A DNA stretch of 32,527 bases from JBFWYO01 sp050186335 (GTDB lineage: Bacteria; Pseudomonadota; Alphaproteobacteria; Bin65). The first letter of the stretch is position 1, and every line of letters starts with the position of its first letter. The stretch spans positions 1-32,527 of the forward strand of contig JBFWYO010000057.1 of NCBI GenBank assembly GCA_050186335.1, in the 5' to 3' direction. A program made the position numbers and the translations under genes. The notes beneath the pieces were generated by a model. That model saw only the letters and a list, made by a program, of their open reading frames with translations, ran no database searches and was not told where the DNA came from. This document shows positions 1-7,265 of the stretch, in pieces.

Positions 1-1756
1 CGGTATCCGGCGGGAACATGACCTTGCCCAGTTGTTCGAGCCGTTGCGCCACGTTCACCGTGTCGCCGACAATCGTGTAGTTGATCCGCCCCGGCGCGCC
101 AATGTTGCCGACCGTCGCTTCGCCGGTGTGAATGCCGATGCGCATGTGGATCGGGGCCAGTCCGCGCGCCTGGCGCCGTGCGTTGTCGTCATGGATGGCG
201 CGCTTGATCGCCAGCGCCGCGTTGCACGCGTGCTCGGCGCGATGCTTGGTCTTCTCGGGCGCGCCCCAGAACGCCATCACGGCATCGCCCATGAACTTGT
301 CGACCGTGCCGCCTTCGGCCTCGATGCACTTCGCGACGATAGCAAAATGCTCGTTAAGCAGATTGGCCAGTTCCGCGGGCTTCATGTTTTCCGACAGGCG
401 CGAGAACCCGACGATATCGGTGAACATCACGGTCAAGTCGCGCGCGTCCGACGTAACGCCCGCCAGTTCGCCTTCCCTGAGCAGCCGATGCACCAGGCTG
501 CGCGGCACGTAGGTCTCGAACCAGCGCAGCGCCGTCAGCATCGAATTGAACGCGCGTGCCTGCTGGTCGATTTCGCGAATCCGGCTCTTCGGCATTTCCT
601 TCAGATTCTCGAAGCGCAGCTGGCTGACGTGCGCCGCGGCGTCGGACAGGTGCGCGATCGGCCGCGCGATGTTGCGGCCGATCAGGAACGCGGCGAATAC
701 GCCGAGCACGAGCGCGACCACGCCGCCGAGCGCCGACGTGATCAGGCGATTGATCTCGGTCGATACGGTGTCGGCTGCCAGGTGAAAGCCGATCAGCCAA
801 GGCTGTCCGCCGCGCTCGCGCGATGTCATGTAATAGAACAGATGTTCCCCGTCGTCGAACCCGGCGATGATCGCCTGCACCGGTTCGGGGACGGCGAAAT
901 TCTGCCGCAGCCGGATCGCGGGATCGAACATGCGCGCCAGATGCCGATCTCCGACGTCCGCCAGGGCCGGTAACGGCTTGGCATCGCCCTGGCCGGGGAA
1001 TTGCGCCGTCAGGTTGGGGTGGGCGAGCACCTGATTGCGGCCCAGAAGGATGAACGGCGTGGCCTGCGTCGAGACGTCCAACCGCCGCAGAATCGCCGAC
1101 AGATCGCCGATCGAAATCGTCGCCACCAGCAGGCCCCGGTATTCGCCGCCGCGATACAGCGGATATTGCAAACTGAACCAGGTTTCATTCGCGCTTGCCC
1201 GCCAGGCCGGCGGCAGCCAGCTCATCTCGGACAGTTTGGCGCCGGCGTCGATCGTCGCGCGTACCTGGGTGTCGTCGCGGAAATCCAGGATCGATGCGCG
1301 CGTTTCGCGGTCGCGTTGAATGACGCCGACGCCGCTCAGATCGCGGCGCACGACGGACAATGTCCGCACGTTGGGCGTGGCCGCGATTGCGCCCAGCAGC
1401 AGCTTCTGCAGGCCCGCATCGTCCGCCAGGTCCAGCGTGCCGACGTTGATGTGCGTGCCGAGAAAGCGAATCTGGTCCTCGACCGGGCGCAGTTGCGTCT
1501 CGACGTCGTTCACCAGCGTATCGACGCTGAGCTTGACCTTGTCGCGCAGCAGATCGATCGTGTTCTGCCCGGCGCTCCACAGCGCCAAGCCCATGACCGC
1601 ACCGACCGCCAGTGCGATCAGGCCGGTGAAACCGACGCCGAGAATGACCGTGATCGACCAGCTGCGCCGTTCGCGCGGCGTGCGCGCGGCTCGTTGCGAC
1701 GCCCGGTTTCTGGGGCCGGCATTCGAGGCGGACGACGGCGCGGGTAATTCGGTCAT
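1..1756 (-). CDS. Membrane-bound class III adenylate/guanylate cyclase (3' end outside window)
   Basis: The reading frame is open on the minus strand from ATG 1756 to the window edge (585 codons visible, no stop). In order it shows a basic N-terminus, a membrane segment at about 34-60, an extracytoplasmic sensory region at about 61-337 that looks like a Cache-type ligand domain, a second membrane segment at about 338-361, a HAMP linker to about 410, and a cyclase catalytic domain from about 435. Catalytic residues are present: metal-binding D447 in FTDIVGF and D491 in KFMGDAV, base-contacting K487 and D565, and transition-state N568 and R572 in DTVNVAQR. The Lys/Asp pair fits cAMP production. 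From family knowledge, such proteins convert ATP to cAMP in response to a periplasmic signal. The ligand is unknown. It is divergent from the solute-binding-domain gene at 1871. The cyclase call is firm; the Cache call is inference. Confidence 0.93.
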   Translation of the reverse strand, partial: MTELPAPSSASNAGPRNRASQRAARTPRERRSWSITVILGVGFTGLIALAVGAVMGLALWSAGQNTIDLLRDKVKLSVDTLVNDVETQLRPVEDQIRFLGTHINVGTLDLADDAGLQKLLLGAIAATPNVRTLSVVRRDLSGVGVIQRDRETRASILDFRDDTQVRATIDAGAKLSEMSWLPPAWRASANETWFSLQYPLYRGGEYRGLLVATISIGDLSAILRRLDVSTQATPFILLGRNQVLAHPNLTAQFPGQGDAKPLPALADVGDRHLARMFDPAIRLRQNFAVPEPVQAIIAGFDDGEHLFYYMTSRERGGQPWLIGFHLAADTVSTEINRLITSALGGVVALVLGVFAAFLIGRNIARPIAHLSDAAAHVSQLRFENLKEMPKSRIREIDQQARAFNSMLTALRWFETYVPRSLVHRLLREGELAGVTSDARDLTVMFTDIVGFSRLSENMKPAELANLLNEHFAIVAKCIEAEGGTVDKFMGDAVMAFWGAPEKTKHRAEHACNAALAIKRAIHDDNARRQARGLAPIHMRIGIHTGEATVGNIGAPGRINYTIVGDTVNVAQRLEQLGKVMFPPDT

Positions 1757-1775
1757 CGTGGCTAGATTAGCAAGT

Positions 1776-1835
1776 CGCGGCACGCTCGGCCACAGCACGC
1801 CCGACCACGGCACACCCGACCATGGCTCACCCGGC
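1776..1835. repeat. Four imperfect 15-bp tandem units
   Basis: The gap between the divergent cyclase and solute-binding genes holds four adjacent 15-bp units: CGCGGCACGCTCGGC, CACAGCACGCCCGAC, CACGGCACACCCGAC and CATGGCTCACCCGGC (1776-1790, 1791-1805, 1806-1820, 1821-1835). The middle two differ at two positions. They sit where promoters for both genes would lie. They could be a small variable-number repeat or repeated binding sites. Confidence 0.7.
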
Positions 1836-1870
1836 TTGAGCCCAAGCCATCGAGACCGTTAAGCTGAACC

Positions 1871-2536
1871 ATGGCAAACACGATCATCGTCGGTTTCGAT
1901 ACGCCGTTCGAGCCGTTCTCCGTGCTCGAGAACGGTGTTCCCAGCGGCATCACCGTCGAGGTCGCGGCCGCCGCTCTGGCCCGCATCGGCTACCAAGCAA
2001 CGTTCAAGCCGTTGGCGCTGGACGCCTCGGAAGCGGCGCTGCTGTCCGGCGAGGTCGATGCGCTCGCGTTCAAGGGCATCGTCGACGAACGGCGCCGGAT
2101 CATGGATTTTTCCCAACCGGTCGTGCGCACCGGCGCCGCGCTGTTCGCGCGCGCCGGCCTGGCCGCGACCGACACCCTGGCCGCGTTCAAGGGCGGCTCG
2201 ATCGCCACGCCGCGCAAGGGTCCCCTGGGCGCCGTGATCGCGCGCGAAGCGCCGCATATCAGGATCGTTGCGACCATATCGTACGACGACACGCTGCAGG
2301 CCGTGGCGGACGGTGCGGTCGATGCCGCCGCGCTCAATTTTCACGCCGCCGCGCGCATGATCCGAAAGCGGTTCCCTGAAAAATTCTCCATGCCGGCGGC
2401 GCCATTCCTGCGAATCCCGCTCGGCTTCACGGTCGCCAAGGGCAAGCATGCCGCGCTGCTACGCGCGTTCGACGCGGCGCTGGCGGAACTCGAACGCGAA
2501 GGTGAATTGGCGCGGATCGAGAAGAAGTGGATGTAA
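1871..2536 (+). CDS. Solute-binding protein family 3 domain protein without signal peptide
   Basis: This 221-residue protein has the two-lobe layout of ABC-transporter family 3 (amino-acid type) binding proteins: an early FDTPFEPFSVLENGVPSGITVEV stretch read in pieces as ligand-lobe strand and helix, a central DFSQPVV segment at about 78-84, and the usual C-terminal lobe ending in ARIEKKWM. It starts directly at the first beta strand and has no hydrophobic leader. A TGA lies in frame two codons upstream of the ATG (1865-1867), so no upstream extension can supply one. There are no transporter permease or ATPase genes nearby. It may be a cytoplasmic ligand-binding or sensory relative, or may have lost its leader. 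The divergent cyclase with an extracytoplasmic sensor is suggestive, but a link is only inference. Confidence 0.8.
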   Translation: MANTIIVGFDTPFEPFSVLENGVPSGITVEVAAAALARIGYQATFKPLALDASEAALLSGEVDALAFKGIVDERRRIMDFSQPVVRTGAALFARAGLAATDTLAAFKGGSIATPRKGPLGAVIAREAPHIRIVATISYDDTLQAVADGAVDAAALNFHAAARMIRKRFPEKFSMPAAPFLRIPLGFTVAKGKHAALLRAFDAALAELEREGELARIEKKWM

Positions 2537-2544
2537 TTCTAGTC

Positions 2545-2654
2545 GTCATCCCGGCCGCAGCGCAGCGGAGAGCCGGGATCCAGAGTCTTTCCGTGATCAC
2601 CGTTCCTGGACCCCGGATCTGCGCGCCGTAAGTGCGGCGCTTGTCCGGGTTGAC
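2545..2654. repeat. Palindromic intergenic repeat, copy A
   Basis: The element begins GTCATCCCGG and ends CCGGGTTGAC, a near-perfect terminal inverted repeat, with an internal AGCCGGGATCCAGAG and CCCCGGATC. It fills the gap between the convergent solute-binding gene and gshA. A related element sits at 21547-21672. This type is common between genes in alphaproteobacteria. It may fold on mRNA 3' ends and limit read-through. Confidence 0.8.
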
Positions 2655-2665
2655 ATTGTTACGCT

Positions 2666-4030
2666 CTAATACGCGTACTCTTCGTAAACTTTGTCGATAT
2701 TGCCATTCCAGCGCGTCCGATACGCGTCGAGCAGCTCTTCGGCCGGGGTCTGACCGCGGTCCGCGATATCCTGCAACGTGTTGAGGAAGCCGGTTTCGTC
2801 CATGCCGCATTTGTCGGCCATGGCGCGCGCGGCCAGGCCCTGGCGTGCGATGGCGACCATGCGCACCGCCACTTCCTGTAATGTGCCGCGGCGGAACTTC
2901 GTCTTCAGGCCGTATTTGGGCACGTCGCGGCGCAACGCCTGCATTTCCTCGATCGTCCAGTCCTTGCACAAATCCCACGCCGCATCGAGCGCGCCGCTAT
3001 CGTACAGCAAGCCGACCCACAAGGCCGGCAACGCGCACAGGCGGCGCCACGGGCCGCCGTCGGCGCCGCGCATTTCCAGGTAGGTTTTCAGGCGCACTTC
3101 GGGAAATGCGGTGGTCAGATGGTCGGCCCAGTCGCTCATGGTGGGCTGATGGCCGGGATAGGCGGGCAGTTTCCCGTTCATGAAATCGCGGAACGACTGG
3201 CCGCTGGCGTCGATGTACTTGCCGTCGCGATAGACGAAGTACATCGGCACATCGAGCATATAGTCGACGTAACGCTCGAAGCTCATGCCGGGCTCGAACA
3301 CGAACGGAATCATGCCGCTGCGGTCGGGATCGGTGTCGGTCCAGATGTGGCTGCGATAGGAGAGAAAGCCGTTTGGCTTGCCCTCGGTGAACGGCGAATT
3401 GGCGAATAGCGCGGTGGCGACTGGCTGCAGCGCCAGGCTGGTGCGGAATTTCTTGATCATGTCCGCTTCGTCGGCGAAATCCAAATTCACCTGCACGGTA
3501 CAGGTGCGCAGCATCATGTCGAGGCCCAGCTTGCCGCGCTTGGGCATGTATTCGCGCATGATCTTGTAGCGGCCCTTGGGCATCCACGGCACGTCAGCGC
3601 GCGGCCATTGCGGATCGAAGCCGAGGCCGAGCAGCCCGACGCCCAATTCCTCGTCGACCGCTTTGACCTCGGCGAGATGCTGGTTCACTTCCTCGCAGGT
3701 CTGGTGGATCGATTTCAGCGGCGCGCCGGAAAGCTCCAACTGCCCGCCCGGCTCGAGGCTGACCGACGCGCCGTCCTTCTTGAGCGCGATCGGGTTGGGC
3801 CCTTCCATGATCGGCGTCCAGCCGAAACGCTCCAGCTTGGTCAGCAATGCGCGGATACCGTCCGGGCCGTCGAACGGGAGCCGCTTGCGGTCGCTCAATC
3901 GGAAGACGAATTTTTCGTGCTCGGTGCCGATGCGCCAATCGCGCTTCGCCTTGCCGCCGCCGGCGAGATTCTCCACGAGCTGACGCTTGCTCGTGACCGG
4001 CTGTTCGTTTGCGGCGGACGGAATTGACAT
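2666..4030 (-). CDS. gshA: Glutamate-cysteine ligase, plant/alphaproteobacterial type
   Basis: This 454-residue protein has the GCS2-type fold of plant and alphaproteobacterial enzymes. It shows WRIGTEHEKFVF near residue 32, the Glu-rich ATP/metal region, LEPGGQLELSG near 95, RTCTVQVNLDF near 160 and a C-terminal helical region ending in DKVYEEYAY. It ligates glutamate to cysteine, the first and committed step of glutathione synthesis, in the cytoplasm. Length matches the family (about 450-460). It follows rsmE on the same strand after 61 bp, an arrangement seen in other alphaproteobacteria, so the two are probably co-transcribed. The ATG at 4028-4030 places the conserved N-terminus correctly. 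Confidence 0.95.
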   Translation of the reverse strand: MSIPSAANEQPVTSKRQLVENLAGGGKAKRDWRIGTEHEKFVFRLSDRKRLPFDGPDGIRALLTKLERFGWTPIMEGPNPIALKKDGASVSLEPGGQLELSGAPLKSIHQTCEEVNQHLAEVKAVDEELGVGLLGLGFDPQWPRADVPWMPKGRYKIMREYMPKRGKLGLDMMLRTCTVQVNLDFADEADMIKKFRTSLALQPVATALFANSPFTEGKPNGFLSYRSHIWTDTDPDRSGMIPFVFEPGMSFERYVDYMLDVPMYFVYRDGKYIDASGQSFRDFMNGKLPAYPGHQPTMSDWADHLTTAFPEVRLKTYLEMRGADGGPWRRLCALPALWVGLLYDSGALDAAWDLCKDWTIEEMQALRRDVPKYGLKTKFRRGTLQEVAVRMVAIARQGLAARAMADKCGMDETGFLNTLQDIADRGQTPAEELLDAYRTRWNGNIDKVYEEYAY

Positions 4031-4091
4031 GGCGGCTCGGATGATGTCTTGGGGCGCGTTTCGGAACGGGTAACGGCGAAACGGGCCAGCG

Positions 4092-4859
4092 TCAACGACT
4101 GCGAGGTCGCCGCCAATCGCCCGCGATGGCTTGCCAGCAGGCGATGGAAGCCAGTGCCGCCGTATCGGCGCGCAGCAGCCGCTCCCCCAGGCTGACGGAC
4201 GTTACAATGGGATTTTTGCGCAAAGTTTCAAGCTCTTCCGGCGCATAGCCCCCTTCCGGCCCGATGAAGATCGCCCACGGCAGATCGGCTTCGGCGTTGC
4301 GAACGATTGCGCTTATCGCATCGGCCATCGGTTCAGCGTCGCCCGATTCGGCGCACAGCAGAATGCGGCGCTCTTCGGGCCAAGCACTCATCAATTTCTC
4401 GAACGTCATAACGGGGTGCACGGTCGGGACCGTCAACCGGCCGCATTGTTCGGCCGCTTCGATCGCGTTCGCACACAGACGCGTCTCGTTGACGCGTCCG
4501 ACGACGGTCCGTTTCGTGATCAAGGGCTGCAGCGCGGCGATCCCCAATTCGGTCGCCTTGGCGCCGATAAAATCGATCGGCGTCTTCTTGATGGGCGCGA
4601 AGACCAGCCACAAATCGCCTTCGTCGCGTTGCGGCCGCGTCTGCCGGTCGACATGCAGCACGCCCAGCTTCTTGCCCAATTCGACCACCCGGCACTGGAA
4701 TTCGCCGTTCTCGCCGTCGAATGCGAGCAAGAAATCGCCTGTGCCGAGGCGCATCACGTTGCGCAGATAGTGCGCCTGGCTTTCGCCCAACGCGACGTGC
4801 GCGCCCAGCGTCAGCGGCGTTTCGAGGTAAAGTCGGATACCGGTGTCCTTGCCCGTCAT
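4092..4859 (-). CDS. rsmE: 16S rRNA m3U1498 methyltransferase RsmE
   Basis: This 255-residue SPOUT-fold methyltransferase has an N-terminal PUA-like RNA-binding part (HYLRNVMRL near 30) and the C-terminal knot. The S-adenosylmethionine-binding motifs are IGPEGGYAPEEL at about 199-210 and SLGERLLRADTAALAS at about 223-238. From family knowledge it methylates N3 of U1498 in 16S rRNA of the assembled 30S subunit. The ATG at 4859 lies 54 bp from the divergent ubiA start, so a compact bidirectional promoter is likely. It leads the rsmE-gshA transcription unit. Confidence 0.95.
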   Translation of the reverse strand: MTGKDTGIRLYLETPLTLGAHVALGESQAHYLRNVMRLGTGDFLLAFDGENGEFQCRVVELGKKLGVLHVDRQTRPQRDEGDLWLVFAPIKKTPIDFIGAKATELGIAALQPLITKRTVVGRVNETRLCANAIEAAEQCGRLTVPTVHPVMTFEKLMSAWPEERRILLCAESGDAEPMADAISAIVRNAEADLPWAIFIGPEGGYAPEELETLRKNPIVTSVSLGERLLRADTAALASIACWQAIAGDWRRPRSR

Positions 4860-4913
4860 TTTGTCCCAACAAGCCGCGGTTGGCGCGACCCTCCAGCGTT
4901 GCTAGTTTAAAGC

Positions 4914-5879
4914 ATGGTTGCCCCGGCTCCGACTACCCACCGCAAATCCGCGACCCGAGACGGCACCGACATGCCGGCGCGGTCCTGGGTCGACCGTTTG
5001 CCGGGCGGAGTCCAGCCCTACGCGCGCCTGATGCGACTGGACCGGCCGATCGGTACCTGGCTGCTGCTGTTCCCGTGCTGGTGGAGCCTGGTTCTGGCGC
5101 ACGACCGGTTGAACTGGACTTGGGACTCGGCCGGCCGCCTGGCGCTGCTGTTCGCGCTGTTCGGCCTTGGCGCCGTGATCATGCGCGGCGCCGGGTGCAC
5201 GTACAACGACATCACCGACCGCAATTTCGACGCCCAGGTACAGCGTACGCGCACGCGGCCGATTCCGTCCGGCCAGGTCAGCGTGCGGCAGGCGATCTTG
5301 TTCATGGCCGCGCAGCTCCTGGTTTCGCTGCTGATCCTGATAAGCTTCAACTCGTTCGCCGTTTGGGTCGGCGTCGCCTCGCTGTCGCTGGTGTTCACCT
5401 ATCCGCTGATGAAGCGCATCACCTATTGGCCGCAGTTCGTGCTCGGGCTGGCGTTCAACTGGGGCGCGCTGCTGGGCTGGGCCGCCGTGCGCGGCGAACT
5501 CGGCTGGCCGGCTTTTGTCATGTACGCGGCAGGCATTTTCTGGACGCTCGGGTACGATACGATCTACGCGCACCAGGACAAGGAGGACGACATCCTGGTC
5601 GGCATCAAGTCGACGGCGCTCAAGCTGGGCGCCCGGACGCGGCCGTTCCTGTTCGCCTTCTATGCGGCGACCATCGCGCTGATGGCGGTCATGGTCCGGC
5701 TCGACGGCGCAAGCTGGATTGCCTACGCGGCGCTGATCCTGGGCGCCGCGCAGCTGGCATGGCAAGCCTGGCGCGTAGACCTGGACGATGCCGCCGATTG
5801 CCTGCGCAAGTTCAGATCCAACCGTTTGTTCGGCTGGATCGTCCTGGTCGGCCTCATCGCCGACCTTGTGCTGCGATAA
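4914..5879 (+). CDS. ubiA: 4-hydroxybenzoate polyprenyltransferase UbiA
   Basis: This 321-residue integral membrane prenyltransferase attaches the polyprenyl tail to 4-hydroxybenzoate in ubiquinone synthesis. The first aspartate motif NDITDRNFD (N98, D99, D102, D106) and the second, DTIYAHQDKEDD (D215-D226), bind Mg-diphosphate. There are about eight hydrophobic segments between residues 48 and 318. About 30 hydrophilic residues precede the conserved QPYARLMRLDRPIG. A start at the internal Met20 is possible, but the first ATG is accepted. Its stop overlaps the next gene's ATG (TAATG), so the two form an operon. UbiD, which acts at the next step of the pathway, is encoded 11 kb downstream. Confidence 0.95.
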   Translation: MVAPAPTTHRKSATRDGTDMPARSWVDRLPGGVQPYARLMRLDRPIGTWLLLFPCWWSLVLAHDRLNWTWDSAGRLALLFALFGLGAVIMRGAGCTYNDITDRNFDAQVQRTRTRPIPSGQVSVRQAILFMAAQLLVSLLILISFNSFAVWVGVASLSLVFTYPLMKRITYWPQFVLGLAFNWGALLGWAAVRGELGWPAFVMYAAGIFWTLGYDTIYAHQDKEDDILVGIKSTALKLGARTRPFLFAFYAATIALMAVMVRLDGASWIAYAALILGAAQLAWQAWRVDLDDAADCLRKFRSNRLFGWIVLVGLIADLVLR

Positions 5880-6529
5880 TGGAGTCTCCGGAGGCTTTCG
5901 TCGCCGCCAATACGCAGTTGATCGCTTCGCCTCTGGTGCCGGAAATCCGACTGCATATCGCGACCGAGCTGACCCCGATCTGGGAAGCGACCGAGCGCAG
6001 CCTGGAACGGATGGGCGTCGATCCGCCGTATTGGGCGTTCGCATGGGCCGGCGGCCAGGCGCTGGCGCGGCACATTCTGGATTGCCCCGAACTGGTGGCC
6101 GGCAAGCGCGTGCTGGATTTCGCCGCCGGCTCGGGCCTGGCCGGCATCGCCGCTGCCAAAGCCGGTGCGGTCAGCGTTGTGGCCAACGAGATCGATAAAT
6201 TTGCCGCCGCCGCGATCGCGCTGAACGCCGCGGCGAACGAAGTGGCGATCGAGATCGTCGTGGCCGATTGGGTCGGCGGGCCCAATCGCGGCTGGGATAT
6301 CGTCCTCGCCGGCGATGTCTGCTACGAGCGGCCGATGGCCGAGCGCGTCGAGGCGTGGCTGAAGACGCTGGCCGCGGGCGGCGCACTGGTGCTGATGGGC
6401 GATCCCAAGCGCACCTACCTGCCGACCTCGGGTATCGTCGAGATCGCCAAATATTCGGTCCAGACCACGCGGGAGATCGAGGACACCGACGTGCGCAACG
6501 CGATCGTCTGGCGGGTGACCGGCGGCTAG
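5879..6529 (+). CDS. ETF-beta-subunit lysine methyltransferase-like protein
   Basis: This 216-residue seven-beta-strand methyltransferase has PPYWAFAWAGGQALARHIL (about 49-67), the S-adenosylmethionine motif VLDFAAGSGLAGIAA (about 82-96), the acidic loop NEIDKFAAAAIALN and DIVLAGDVCYE. The W-GGQALAR block and GDxCYE closely follow METTL20/ETFBKMT, which trimethylates lysines of electron-transfer flavoprotein beta. Older annotation would call it nicotinamide N-methyltransferase-like (COG3897). The ATG overlaps the ubiA stop by one base, so translation is probably coupled. The family call is strong; the substrate is inferred. Confidence 0.85.
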   Translation: MESPEAFVAANTQLIASPLVPEIRLHIATELTPIWEATERSLERMGVDPPYWAFAWAGGQALARHILDCPELVAGKRVLDFAAGSGLAGIAAAKAGAVSVVANEIDKFAAAAIALNAAANEVAIEIVVADWVGGPNRGWDIVLAGDVCYERPMAERVEAWLKTLAAGGALVLMGDPKRTYLPTSGIVEIAKYSVQTTREIEDTDVRNAIVWRVTGG

Positions 6530-6675
6530 GCCCGCGGCCGGCACGTAACGAGCGCCGAAAGCCCTGTCCCGCCCGGGAACGGATGGTGACCAATTCCGCG
6601 TAAGTCTTTAAGATTGCGTCTGACGGCAGGATCGCGCGGCCGGGCTTTGAACCGCCCACAACAACAGGGGATCCA

Positions 6676-7239
6676 ATGACTGCCTTGCTCATTCTGATCG
6701 GTATCGTCGTGGTCGTCGGCATTTGGCTGGTCGCCATGTACAACGGCTTGGTCGCAGGCCGAAACCAGGTCGAGGCCGCGTGGGGCCAGATCGACGTGCA
6801 GCTCAAACGCCGGCACGACCTGATTCCCAATTTGGTCGAGGTGGTGAAGGATTATATGGGCTACGAGCGGGAAACCCTCGAAGCGGTCATCAAGGCCCGC
6901 AACAGCGCGGTCAACGCCAGCGCCACCGGCGACCGTCCCGGCCAGATCCAGGCCGAAAACCAGCTCACCGGCGCGCTCGGCAGATTGTTCGCGCTGTCGG
7001 AGAACTATCCCGACCTGAAGGCCAACCAGAACGTCATGAGCCTGCAGGAAGAGCTGACCGGAACGGAAAACAAGATCGCGTTCTCGCGCCAGCACTACAA
7101 CGATTCGGTGATGTCACAGAACACCCGCGTCGAGAGCTTCCCGAGCAACTTCGTCGCCGGCATGTTCAAGTTCGCCAAGCATCCGTACTTCGAAGTGCCC
7201 GCCGCCGAGAAAGAGCCGATCAAGGTCAATCTGCGCTAA
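6676..7239 (+). CDS. lemA: LemA family protein
   Basis: This 187-residue protein has a single N-terminal membrane segment (about 3-24) followed by the LemA signature YNGLVAGRNQVEAAWGQID, KRRHDLIPNLVEVVK, and FSRQHYNDSVM further on. The C-terminal part is helical and cytoplasmic or periplasmic by family precedent. LemA function is poorly defined. It is often encoded beside M48 metalloproteases of the HtpX type, as here (26-bp gap), which suggests a shared role in membrane-protein quality control. A 146-bp gap separates it from the preceding methyltransferase and probably carries its own promoter. The AGGGG six to ten bases before ATG 6676 is a fair ribosome binding site. Confidence 0.93.
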   Translation: MTALLILIGIVVVVGIWLVAMYNGLVAGRNQVEAAWGQIDVQLKRRHDLIPNLVEVVKDYMGYERETLEAVIKARNSAVNASATGDRPGQIQAENQLTGALGRLFALSENYPDLKANQNVMSLQEELTGTENKIAFSRQHYNDSVMSQNTRVESFPSNFVAGMFKFAKHPYFEVPAAEKEPIKVNLR

Positions 7240-7265
7240 CCAGCGATGACCCGACGAGGGGCGGC

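Noticed and set aside
2545..2654. Rho-independent terminator between the solute-binding gene and gshA
   Set aside because: The inverted repeat is long and imperfect without a T-run and matches another copy at 21547, so it is a dispersed repeat first of all.
4721..5878. Extension of the methyltransferase frame upstream through ubiA
   Set aside because: The first 386 codons are the wrong frame of ubiA. The real start is ATG 5879, which overlaps the ubiA stop.
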